DNA of 32,280 bases from CAZMVY01 sp964653435 (GTDB lineage: Bacteria; Planctomycetota; Phycisphaerae; UBA1845; PWPN01). A model generated the notes under the pieces. The model searched no databases, was not told the origin of the DNA, and worked only from the letters and a program-made list of their open reading frames with translations. The translations under genes were made by a program, and so were the position numbers. Shown here in pieces: positions 15,402-23,370 of the stretch. The stretch spans positions 1 to 32,280 of the forward strand of contig CAZZFA010000065.1 in the NCBI GenBank assembly GCA_964653435.1. Reading direction: 5' to 3'. Position 1 is the stretch's first letter, and every line of letters starts with the position of its first letter.

Positions 15402-15923
15402 TTGTCAGGCGATCAGCACCGAACCGAGCCGGTCGCGGTATCGCACGTCGGCTCCCGGCAAACCGTGTTGTGGATCATCGCGATGCTGCTCGCGGTGATC
15501 GCCACGGCAATGGTGCTGCGCCTGGATGAATCGAGCATGTCCCGTAGCGTGGTTCGGGCGCAGGTGCCCGGCGGCGCCGGGCGATTGGGGGCGCGCGGCA
15601 TCTACGCCTTCGCCGGTCAGGTAACACGGAATTCGTACGGCATATTCATGCTGGATGTCGACACGGGGACGATCTGGTGTTATGAATTGAGTGGAGGCAC
15701 CGAGGGAGCGAAACAATTGCGTCTGGTGGCCGCCCGCTCGTGGGTTTTCGACCGCTATCTTGAGGAGTTCAACGTTGGCGACCCCACGCCGGCGGCCGTG
15801 GCGGACCTGGTGGAGAAGCAGGTTTCGCAACGGCAACGGCTTGGCAAGGGCGACCTGCTGAACGGCCCGGCCGACACACAGCCGGTCGGGCAATCTGAGC
15901 CGGAAGGTCAGTCCGGCAAGTGA
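15402..15923 (+). CDS. Single-pass membrane protein of unknown function
   Basis: The 173-residue product has a short polar N-terminus, one membrane helix (VLWIIAMLLAVIATAMVLRL, about 22-41) and an exported domain. This contains RGIYAFAGQVTRNSYGIFML, DVDTGTIWCYEL and LRLVAARSWVFDRYLEEFN. The C-terminal 50 residues are Gln/Gly/Pro-rich and probably disordered. I recall the IYAF-GQ-GIFMLDVDTGTIWCYE pattern in planctomycete proteins without a known role. TTG 15402 is the likely start, with GAGGT at 15390-15394, 7 nt upstream; the downstream Met at about residue 28 lies inside the membrane helix. The next gene starts 9 bp after its stop, so the two are probably translationally coupled. Confidence 0.78.
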   Translation: MSGDQHRTEPVAVSHVGSRQTVLWIIAMLLAVIATAMVLRLDESSMSRSVVRAQVPGGAGRLGARGIYAFAGQVTRNSYGIFMLDVDTGTIWCYELSGGTEGAKQLRLVAARSWVFDRYLEEFNVGDPTPAAVADLVEKQVSQRQRLGKGDLLNGPADTQPVGQSEPEGQSGK

Positions 15924-15932
15924 GGCGTCGAT

Positions 15933-16970
15933 ATGGCAAAACAATACTACAGCGCGGAGGAAGCCCGGCAGAAGCTGCACACGGACGATGACGGGCTCAA
16001 GTTGCTGGTGCGACAGGGCAGGCTCCGCGAGTTTCGCGATGCGGGCAAACTGAACTACCGCGTCGAGGAGGTCGACGCAATCGTCGCGGAGAAGGCCGGC
16101 GCCCTCGGCGGCAGCGGCGAACTGCTGCTGGAACCCGCTGAGGACTCCGCCCCCGGCGCCACGCCCCCCCCGGCATCGGCCGGCAGCAGCATCGGTTCGG
16201 CCATTTTCAACCTCGAAGACACCGGTGCGCCGGAGAAGCCGGCGGGCAAGACGGGTTCCGGCACCGGCTCGGGCAGTGGCGTGAAGCTGGGCGATTCCGA
16301 TCTCGGTCTGGGCGGGTCGGACGTGCTCAGTCTGGAGGAGGTGGACAAGGAAGCCGTCGAGGGCATGCGCAAGGATGACACGGTTATCACCAACGTGGGC
16401 ATCAGCGTCTTCGACGACGAGGACCTGGAGATCGCCGCGGATCCGATGGCGAAGACGATCGCCACCGGGGGCGGCGAGCACCTGGGGCTCGAGGGCAGCG
16501 GCGGCGGGAGCGGCCTGCTTGACCTCACCCGCGAAAGCGACGACACGTCGCTCGGCGCGGATGTGCTCGGCGACATCGAGTTGACCGACGATGTAACGCA
16601 GACCACCGAGGCCACGGCGACGACCGACATGGGCGAGGCCCCGGCGCCGGAGGCACCGGCGGAGCCGGTGGTCGTGGCCCCGCGGGTCGTGCAGGTCGTC
16701 GGGGCGTTTCCGGCGGATCCGAGCGCACCGATCTTTTCCGGTCTGCTCATTGCGGGTATGCTAGTAATGGCCATCGTAGGCGCGGCGGCGGCAGCGATGA
16801 CGCTGGACGTGTGGCCGGCCTACCTGGATGTGATCTATCGGAACCTGCTGATCTCCACGGCAGTGATGGTGGGCGTCGGCGGGTTGTGTGCGTTGATCGG
16901 CTGGCTGATAGGACGGCAGCCGGCCCCCCGGCGCGAGAAGGCGGCCAAGCCCGCCAAGAGCGCCGGCTAG
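15933..16970 (+). CDS. Membrane-anchored excisionase/MerR-like HTH protein
   Basis: The 345-residue product begins with a helix-turn-helix domain of the excisionase/MerR type (YYSAEEARQKLHTDDDGLKLLVRQGRLREF, then KLNYRVEEVDAIVAEKAG, residues 4-55). A long acidic Gly/Ser/Asp-rich linker follows; it contains LTRESDDTSLGADVLGDIEL and a motif NVGISVFDDEDLEI. Two membrane helices lie near the C-terminus (about 269-290 and 304-327), and the tail is Lys/Arg/Ala-rich. The DNA-binding-like domain would face the cytoplasm. I recall similar HTH proteins with the SDDTSLG motif in planctomycetes; no function is established to my knowledge. GAGG at 15922-15925 overlaps the previous stop. It might tether DNA to the membrane or act as a membrane-bound regulator; both are inferences. 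Confidence 0.8.
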   Translation: MAKQYYSAEEARQKLHTDDDGLKLLVRQGRLREFRDAGKLNYRVEEVDAIVAEKAGALGGSGELLLEPAEDSAPGATPPPASAGSSIGSAIFNLEDTGAPEKPAGKTGSGTGSGSGVKLGDSDLGLGGSDVLSLEEVDKEAVEGMRKDDTVITNVGISVFDDEDLEIAADPMAKTIATGGGEHLGLEGSGGGSGLLDLTRESDDTSLGADVLGDIELTDDVTQTTEATATTDMGEAPAPEAPAEPVVVAPRVVQVVGAFPADPSAPIFSGLLIAGMLVMAIVGAAAAAMTLDVWPAYLDVIYRNLLISTAVMVGVGGLCALIGWLIGRQPAPRREKAAKPAKSAG

Positions 16971-17148
16971 GACGACCCCGAGGTGATTGGACGCCGGAGG
17001 CGATACTCCGATTACCTTAACCCGTTTGTGACATCTCGGGGCAGGGATGTCCGTCGAGTGCCCGCGGCGCGCCCCTGGCGCAAGGGATGGCGTGCGGCCG
17101 GGTCAGATCAGAAGGCGCTGGGAAACGGTTCTGTTTAAGGAGATCGAG

Positions 17149-18159
17149 ATGTCCACTCGGATAGGCCTGTGGGCCGTTGGTGTCGCCGCATTGATCGCAT
17201 CGATGAATGCGGGCTGTTACTACGATCAGTTCCTCCAGGAGCAGCGGGCGAACCGTGTGCTGCAGGAGCAACTCACGCGTGCGAAGGACGACCTGCACGA
17301 CGCGGAGTCGATGAACCAGCAGCTCAACACGAAGATCGACTCGCTGAACGGTCAGCTCGCGGCGAACAAGCAGACCATCGACAGCCTGACGGCGGAGAAC
17401 GAAAGCCTCCGCGACAAGTGGGGCAAGGCGATGGCGGCGCTGGAGAAGATGGCGGGCAAGGGGATCGAAACGCCCGTCGTGGTGAACCAGGTGCTTCCGC
17501 CGGCGCTGGATGAGGCGCTCAAGAAGTTCGCCGCCGAGAACCCCGATCTCGTCGAGTATCTTCCGGAGAAGGGCGCCGTGCGGTGGAAGGCGGACCTGAT
17601 CTTCCCGCTCGGCAGCGATGTGCTGCGCGAGAGCGTCGCGGAGCCGCTGCGGAAGTTCGCGGAGATCGTCCGCTCGCCGGCGGCGGAGAAGTTCGACGTG
17701 ATCGTCGTGGGCCACACCTGCACCACGCCGATCAAGCGGGCCGAAACGCTCCGGGAGCACAAGACGAACTGGCACCTGTCGGCGCACCGCGCGATCTCGG
17801 TGATGCGTGCCCTGGCCGGCGACGGGGTGCCGGAGGCGAAGATGGGCGTGATGGGCTACGGCGAGTGGAGGCCGATCGCCCCGAACGACACGGAGGCGAA
17901 CAAGGCCAGGAATCGACGCGTGGAGATTTTCCTCGTCTCCTCGGATAAAGTCACCACGGTGGGGACGGCCGGCACGTACGAGACGACGGACCGGAACATG
18001 AGCTTCGTCAAGCCGGCGGATTTCGGCGGAGCGGCGAAGGTGGCGTCGCCTCCGGCCCGTACGGCGCCGAAGGCAAACGCCCGAAAGGCCAAGGCCGCGC
18101 CGGCCCCGGCCAGGAGCGACGAGAGCGCCGAGGCTCCCGCTCCCGCGCCCGAGCAGTGA
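17149..18159 (+). CDS. OmpA-like peptidoglycan-binding lipoprotein with coiled coil
   Basis: This 336-residue protein starts with a lipoprotein signal (MSTRIGLWAVGVAALIASM, lipobox NAGC with Cys23). A coiled coil (about 28-85, rich in Q/L/E/N) follows, then the C-terminal OmpA domain (about 144-262) with LIFPLGSDVL, VVGHTC, LSAHRAISVMRAL, YGEWRPIAPN and NRRVEIFL. The family binds peptidoglycan diaminopimelate and anchors the envelope. The tail after 280 is Ala/Pro/Lys-rich. ATG 17149 is supported by AAGGAG at 17137-17142. It lies 178 bp after the HTH membrane-protein gene and may form part of the same functional set, though a separate promoter is possible. Confidence 0.9.
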   Translation: MSTRIGLWAVGVAALIASMNAGCYYDQFLQEQRANRVLQEQLTRAKDDLHDAESMNQQLNTKIDSLNGQLAANKQTIDSLTAENESLRDKWGKAMAALEKMAGKGIETPVVVNQVLPPALDEALKKFAAENPDLVEYLPEKGAVRWKADLIFPLGSDVLRESVAEPLRKFAEIVRSPAAEKFDVIVVGHTCTTPIKRAETLREHKTNWHLSAHRAISVMRALAGDGVPEAKMGVMGYGEWRPIAPNDTEANKARNRRVEIFLVSSDKVTTVGTAGTYETTDRNMSFVKPADFGGAAKVASPPARTAPKANARKAKAAPAPARSDESAEAPAPAPEQ

Positions 18160-18765
18160 CGGCTTGTGACGGGCGGGAACGCTTCCCGCGGCGGGCGTAA
18201 GGAGATCGCCGCGACGGACGGCGGTGAAACGAGCCGGCTCCTCACCCCGGCACGGTTTGTCGCCTGAAGACGCGCGTTCGCCGAGAAGCCCGGCGGTCGG
18301 AGCGCTGCCCGATCCGCATCCGTCGGCTCATCGGGTCGGTGCGATCCCTCGTGGGTCCTTCCGAGTGGCGATGTGTTGTCAGGGCGTGCTCGTGCGGGCA
18401 CGCCCTGCCGCTTTCTGTGGCCGCGGGAATTGCGGGAGCGACCGTGGGATCGGCAAGCCGACCGCGTCGAACGCATCCCCGTTCGGCATCCTCCGCGGGC
18501 GTTGCCTGTCGGAAAACGCGAGCATGTCGCCACGCATTGCCGCCAGAGGCGGCTCCACCTTTCGCGGGCGCACGGCGTATAATCCTGGTACGATCCACAC
18601 GGAACGCCTCAGAGCGCAAGGCCAGGGTGCCCGGGCCGGATGGATTCAAGACATGTGACGGCGCAGCGAACCGGTGAGGTTCGGGCAGCACGCCACAATC
18701 GCCGACACGGATGCCCCACGAGGGTGCGGATCGGTTTCTCAGAGCCTTCATGCCCGGGGGCGGCG
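18160..18765. other. Intergenic stretch between lipoprotein and cytochrome maturation genes
   Basis: About 600 bp with no gene I can support, up to the promoter of the next gene. It includes a strong hairpin (18380-18407) and two GGCGTATAATC-type motifs: one near 18575-18583 in a cluttered context, the other at 18766. No RNA gene was recognised. Confidence 0.5.
18380..18407 (+). terminator. Candidate terminator hairpin downstream of OmpA lipoprotein
   Basis: CAGGGCGTGC (18380-18389) pairs with GCACGCCCTG (18398-18407) around an 8-nt loop. CCGCTTTC follows. The hairpin is strong, but the T-tract is poor and the distance to the upstream stop is 220 nt, so its role is uncertain. Confidence 0.4.
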
Positions 18766-18771
18766 TATAAT
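18766..18771 (+). promoter_or_regulatory. -10 box (TATAAT) for the ResB-CcsA gene
   Basis: A perfect TATAAT with no good -35 at standard spacing. Transcription would begin near 18778, which is after the upstream ATG at 18674 and about 85 nt before the preferred TTG start at 18863. Confidence 0.4.
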
Positions 18772-18862
18772 CAACCCCGGGGGCGCAATCGCATCACGAT
18801 CAGGGCGGATCGGCCGCGTCCGGTCGGGTGCGCGGGGCCTGCACAAACCAGGAGCAATCGCG

Positions 18863-21800
18863 TTGAAGATACCGGTACTGGGCAGCACTTGGTTTGCGAT
18901 TACCCTTCTCATACTCATCTTCCTCTACAGCTCGATCGGTTCAGCCGTGCCGCCCATCCGCCAGGGGGCGCTCGCCGACTGGGTCGGCTGGGAAGCCCTC
19001 CGCTTCGAGATGAGTGAGATGGAATGGTTCTCCTCGCCGATCTTCGTCGTGATGGTCGGTCTGTTCTGTCTCTCGATGGTGACGGCCACGATTCAACGAA
19101 TCCCGCTGAATCTGATCCGGCTCGGCGAGTGGGTGGTTCATTTCGGGATTCTGGTACTGGTCGTCGGATGCTTCATCTACTTCGGCCGGAAGATCGAGGG
19201 CGACGCGGTGATCTTCCGGCGGGCGGCGCTCGTCTCGATACCGGGAATGCCCGGCCCCGCCCGTATGGCGGTACGACCCGGCGCGGCCGTCAGCGTAGCC
19301 GCGGGCGGCGAGCGATATCAGGTCTCCGTCTCCCGCATTGTGCCGAGATATGAGATCCCGTCCGGGCCCGATCGGGGCCGGCAGACCCTGGCCGTGTGGT
19401 TTGCCGTGCAGAGCCGCCGTGCGGCGGGGACCAGGCGGTTTACCCGCGTGTTGCTCGCCGGATATCCGGCACTCACGGAAGACATCGAAGGAATGGCGAT
19501 GTCGGCGGGGCCTTCCGGCCGGGGATTGCTCGACGCGAATCTGCGGATCGATCTCGACTACGAGCCGCAGGACGCCTTCTTCCTTGAGCGTACGGCCGCC
19601 CTGTACGCCCGCTTCGACCCGGCCGGCGATTGGGTGGAGATGCCGATCCGCAAGCTCCCACGGTATTACGAGCACGTATCCGACCCGGACGATGTGTGGC
19701 CCGGCGACGACGGCCCGGTGCCGGCCCGGCCGATCCGCCTCGACGCGGCGGTGCCCCGAACGGCCTCCGGCGACGACGACGCCATGAAGGGCCTGAAGTT
19801 CCGCGCGGTCGGCTACCTCCCGTACGCAGTGATCGAATCGCACTTCGCGCCCGGCGGAACCGCGCTGAACCCGGTCGTACGCTTCTCGCTGACCGACGGA
19901 CGGTCGCGCCACAGCTATGAGCTGGCCGCGTTCGATCCCGCGCGAAACCATATGGAGTTCAACGAGTCGCGGTTCCGCATGGATTTCCGGTGGGCCGCCT
20001 CCGTCGAAGAACGCCAACGCCTGGCCGCGAAACACAACCCGCGGCTGGAGTTTCGCGTCGCGGGAAAGGACGCGCCGATCGAACTGCCTCTCGCATCCCT
20101 GCTGGACAAGGGACCGCAGCCGGTGCCGGGAACGGACTACCGGGTGACCGTGGCCACGTCGGACGTCATGCTCAACTTTCCCCTGATGAGCGAAACGATG
20201 CAGGGCCGGACTGACGATGTCGTCGTCGTCTCCGTGGAACAGGGCGAGAAGAAGTTCCGCCGGATCGTCTTCGCCGGGCACCCCGAGCAGAATCGCGATA
20301 TCGACGCGATACACGCCGCGGCGACAGGCCCGGCCGATTCGGGTCTGCAGATCCGCTTCATCGACCCCGCGCCGGCGGGGGTCCTGCTGATCGGCGGGCC
20401 TACCGAACAGGAGTGCGAACTCGTCATGAACAGCCCGGACGGCGAGCAGACGCGCCGGCCCATGCCCGTCGGGGCGGCGGCATCGCCGGCCGAAGACGCC
20501 CTGCCGTTGACGGTGGACGCGCTGATTGCGCAGGCGGTAGAAGTGACGCGACCGGCGCTCGTGCCTCGCCGTCAACGCCAGCCGCTTCAGAGCGTGGGCG
20601 CGACCATGTCGCTGCTGGCGATCGAGGTGGACGACGGCGTCCGTCCGCAGCGCCTCTGGCTGCCGTTCAACCAGTACCCCTTCCCCGATTCAACCTACGC
20701 CTACCCCGAGCGGTTCCAGTACGGCAGCTACTCGCCGCGGACGCTCACGCTCTCCGACGGGCGCACGATCGAACTGATGTACTCGCGGGAGCGTCGATAC
20801 CTGCCGGCCGCGGTCGCACTCGAGAGCTTCGTGCTTGAGACGCACCCCGGGGGGCAGCGGGAGCGCGACTTCATCAGCCGGATCCGCTTCTATGAGAAGG
20901 ACGGCTGGTCGCCCATCCGCGAGGTGCGATCGAACCAGCCGGCGGAATACGGCGGGCTGTGGTTCTACCAGGCGGAATGGGACCCGAAGAACGAGGCGAT
21001 CACGGTTCTGGGCGTCGGAAACCGCGAAGGCATCTCCGTGATGCTTGCGGGCGTGCTTCTGTCCATCGTCGGCATGATCTACAGTTTCTACGTCAGACCG
21101 TTTCTGGTGCGGCGGCGGACGGAGCGCGAGGCCACGGCCGGCGGACCAGCGGAGAGTCCGCCCGGCGAAGCGACACGCGGCAGCCCATCGGGCATCCAGG
21201 ACAAACGGCGGGCAGCACCCTCGCCGGCGAGCCTTATCGCGTGGATCGCCGCCGTCATCGTCGCCGCCGGCGCCGCCCCGCGTGCGTGCGCGCGGCAGTT
21301 CGCACAGGATGTGGACCTCTCGCGGATGCGGCTGATCGCCGTCCAGCATGACGGACGTTTCAAACCGTTCGACACGCTGGCCCGCGAGACGATCCAGCAG
21401 ATCACCGGTGACAGCGTGTTTGACGGCCAGGACCCGGTCTACACCTATCTGGACCTGATGTTCCGTCCGGCGGCCTACGCAAACCGCAACCTGATCCTTG
21501 TGAAGAAGGCCCGCGTCCGGGAGGTTCTGATCAAGGCCGCCGAGAGCGAACTGAGCGATGCCGAGGCATCCTTTATCCGGCAGACGCGCCGGGTTTCGCC
21601 GCGGTTTCTCCTGCTGCCCGCCGTGCAGCAGGCGATCGAGACGCTCGAGAGTGACACGATGAACACCGGGCGAGACGCCGAGCTGATCCGCATGGCGCAG
21701 GCGTACGCCGACCCGCGGAATCTCCGCGGATTCCTGCTGATCGTACCGCCACCCGGCGGCACGCCGTACTCACCGTGGCTGGGCATCGATGCGATCGCCG

Positions 21801-23239
21801 GGGCATCCGAGGCGCCCGCCGGCATGAACCCGGCGACCCGGAACCTGCTTGCGTCCGCCTGGAAGCAGCTCGAGACGGCGTGGTCCGCCGATGACGCCCG
21901 GGCGGCCAGCGAGGCGATGAATACGCTCGCGCCGGCCCTGGCGCGGGTGGAGCCGGACCTGTATCCGCCGCCGTCGCGACTGGCGATGGAGCACTGGTAC
22001 TTCCGTCACCACGCGCTGAATGGCGTGTGGTTCGTGTACCTCGGCGCCTTTCTCAGCCTGCTTCCGGCGTTCCTCCTGTCCAGCCGCGCGGCCAGACGGA
22101 TCGGCATGCTCGCCTTCGTCGTCGCGTTCGCACTGCAAACCGTCTCGATCGGCGTTCGCTGGTATGTGGCCCGGCGAATCCCGACGGCCAACATGTTTGA
22201 GGCTGTGACGGCGGCGGCGTGGTCCGGTGCGGCGATTGCGCTGATTCTCGAGGTGTGGCTGCGGCGGCGGCCGGTGCGGAACCTGTTTGCGCTCGGGGCG
22301 TCATTCTGCGGGGCGCTCGCGCTGATGTGCGGGTACTATATGCCGGCGCTGCTGAGCCCGAACATCTCCAACCCGATGCCGATCCTCAACACGGTCTGGC
22401 TCAAGATCCACGTGACGCTGATCCTCATCAGCTACGTCCTGATCGGCGTGAGCTTCGTGACGGCCACGCTGTACCTGATCCTGCGGGCGGCCGCGCGGCT
22501 GGGCGGTTCCCCGCCGCCGGTCGGGTCGGGGGCCGCCGCAATTACCGCCGGCAGCGGCACGAAGAACCGCGCAGCGCTGCCCTCGGAAGCCGCCGGCGAA
22601 ACGATCGCACCGTACGATCTCGTGGTCGGCGACTCGCCGAGCGCCACAGGCGCGGTCGCAGCCCCGCGGCGGTCGGCGGTCACCGTTGCCGGGGGTATCC
22701 TGTCGCTGCTGGGGTGTGTGCTGCTGGCGGTTCTGCTCCGGCCTGAGATCGTCCGGACCGCGAGCGGCATCGCGTCCGCCACGGCCGGCGCGGCCATCGG
22801 ACGCGGGCTCTACATCCTGCTGCTTGTTGCCACCGTGCTGGCCGGACCGGCATTCGCCCTCTGGCTGCTGCACGGAACCGTTCGGATCATCTTCGGCCGG
22901 GACGAAATGACGGCGCAAGGATCGCGGGCACCGCTGGCCGCCGTGCTCGACGGATCCACAATGCTGCTCATTCAGTTGGCGTTCGTGACGCTGTGGATAG
23001 GGATCATCCTCGGAGCGGCCTGGGCCGACGTTTCCTGGGGCCGGCCGTGGGGATGGGACCCGAAGGAAGTTTTCGCGCTGAACACGTGGCTCATCTTCGT
23101 CGGACTGCTGCACATCCGGCTGAACGTCCGCGACAAGGGCCTGTGGACGGCCGTCCTGGCCGTAGCCGGCTTCGCCGTCATGATGTTCAACTGGGTGGGT
23201 GTCAATTACTTCATCGTCGGGCTGCACAGCTATGCGTGA
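18863..23239 (+). CDS. ResB-CcsA fusion, cytochrome c maturation (system II) protein
   Basis: This large membrane protein (1458 residues) combines both parts of system II heme delivery, which exports heme and attaches it to apocytochrome c outside the membrane. The N-terminal ResB-like half has three early membrane helices (first one WFAITLLILIFLY) and a long exported domain, with a later helix near residue 730 (VMLAGVLLSIVGMIYSFYV). A second exported part has the D-R-FKPFDTLARE segment. The C-terminal CcsA part has several helices and the tryptophan-rich heme-handling motif WGRPWGWDPKE near residue 1393, ending in VNYFIVGLHSYA. TTG 18863 is preferred: AGGAG lies at 18850-18854, 8 nt upstream, and the family N-terminus begins here. 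The product is one gene with no separate ccsA. Confidence 0.9.
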   Translation: MKIPVLGSTWFAITLLILIFLYSSIGSAVPPIRQGALADWVGWEALRFEMSEMEWFSSPIFVVMVGLFCLSMVTATIQRIPLNLIRLGEWVVHFGILVLVVGCFIYFGRKIEGDAVIFRRAALVSIPGMPGPARMAVRPGAAVSVAAGGERYQVSVSRIVPRYEIPSGPDRGRQTLAVWFAVQSRRAAGTRRFTRVLLAGYPALTEDIEGMAMSAGPSGRGLLDANLRIDLDYEPQDAFFLERTAALYARFDPAGDWVEMPIRKLPRYYEHVSDPDDVWPGDDGPVPARPIRLDAAVPRTASGDDDAMKGLKFRAVGYLPYAVIESHFAPGGTALNPVVRFSLTDGRSRHSYELAAFDPARNHMEFNESRFRMDFRWAASVEERQRLAAKHNPRLEFRVAGKDAPIELPLASLLDKGPQPVPGTDYRVTVATSDVMLNFPLMSETMQGRTDDVVVVSVEQGEKKFRRIVFAGHPEQNRDIDAIHAAATGPADSGLQIRFIDPAPAGVLLIGGPTEQECELVMNSPDGEQTRRPMPVGAAASPAEDALPLTVDALIAQAVEVTRPALVPRRQRQPLQSVGATMSLLAIEVDDGVRPQRLWLPFNQYPFPDSTYAYPERFQYGSYSPRTLTLSDGRTIELMYSRERRYLPAAVALESFVLETHPGGQRERDFISRIRFYEKDGWSPIREVRSNQPAEYGGLWFYQAEWDPKNEAITVLGVGNREGISVMLAGVLLSIVGMIYSFYVRPFLVRRRTEREATAGGPAESPPGEATRGSPSGIQDKRRAAPSPASLIAWIAAVIVAAGAAPRACARQFAQDVDLSRMRLIAVQHDGRFKPFDTLARETIQQITGDSVFDGQDPVYTYLDLMFRPAAYANRNLILVKKARVREVLIKAAESELSDAEASFIRQTRRVSPRFLLLPAVQQAIETLESDTMNTGRDAELIRMAQAYADPRNLRGFLLIVPPPGGTPYSPWLGIDAIAGASEAPAGMNPATRNLLASAWKQLETAWSADDARAASEAMNTLAPALARVEPDLYPPPSRLAMEHWYFRHHALNGVWFVYLGAFLSLLPAFLLSSRAARRIGMLAFVVAFALQTVSIGVRWYVARRIPTANMFEAVTAAAWSGAAIALILEVWLRRRPVRNLFALGASFCGALALMCGYYMPALLSPNISNPMPILNTVWLKIHVTLILISYVLIGVSFVTATLYLILRAAARLGGSPPPVGSGAAAITAGSGTKNRAALPSEAAGETIAPYDLVVGDSPSATGAVAAPRRSAVTVAGGILSLLGCVLLAVLLRPEIVRTASGIASATAGAAIGRGLYILLLVATVLAGPAFALWLLHGTVRIIFGRDEMTAQGSRAPLAAVLDGSTMLLIQLAFVTLWIGIILGAAWADVSWGRPWGWDPKEVFALNTWLIFVGLLHIRLNVRDKGLWTAVLAVAGFAVMMFNWVGVNYFIVGLHSYA

Positions 23240-23370
23240 CCGCGACCGGCGGCCGTCCGGCCGGCTCGCTCCGGTACGTTCAGCCGGACGTTGACTTCGG
23301 CCGGCGGCGGCAGTATCCGGGCGGATAACGCTTCCGACGGACGCAAAGGCATCCGGTACCGGGCGCCCGC

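Noticed and set aside
18674..18862. N-terminal extension of the ResB-CcsA protein from ATG 18674
   Set aside because: The extra residues are Arg/Gly/Ser-rich, the -10 box at 18766 lies inside them, and TTG 18863 has a good Shine-Dalgarno and the family N-terminus.
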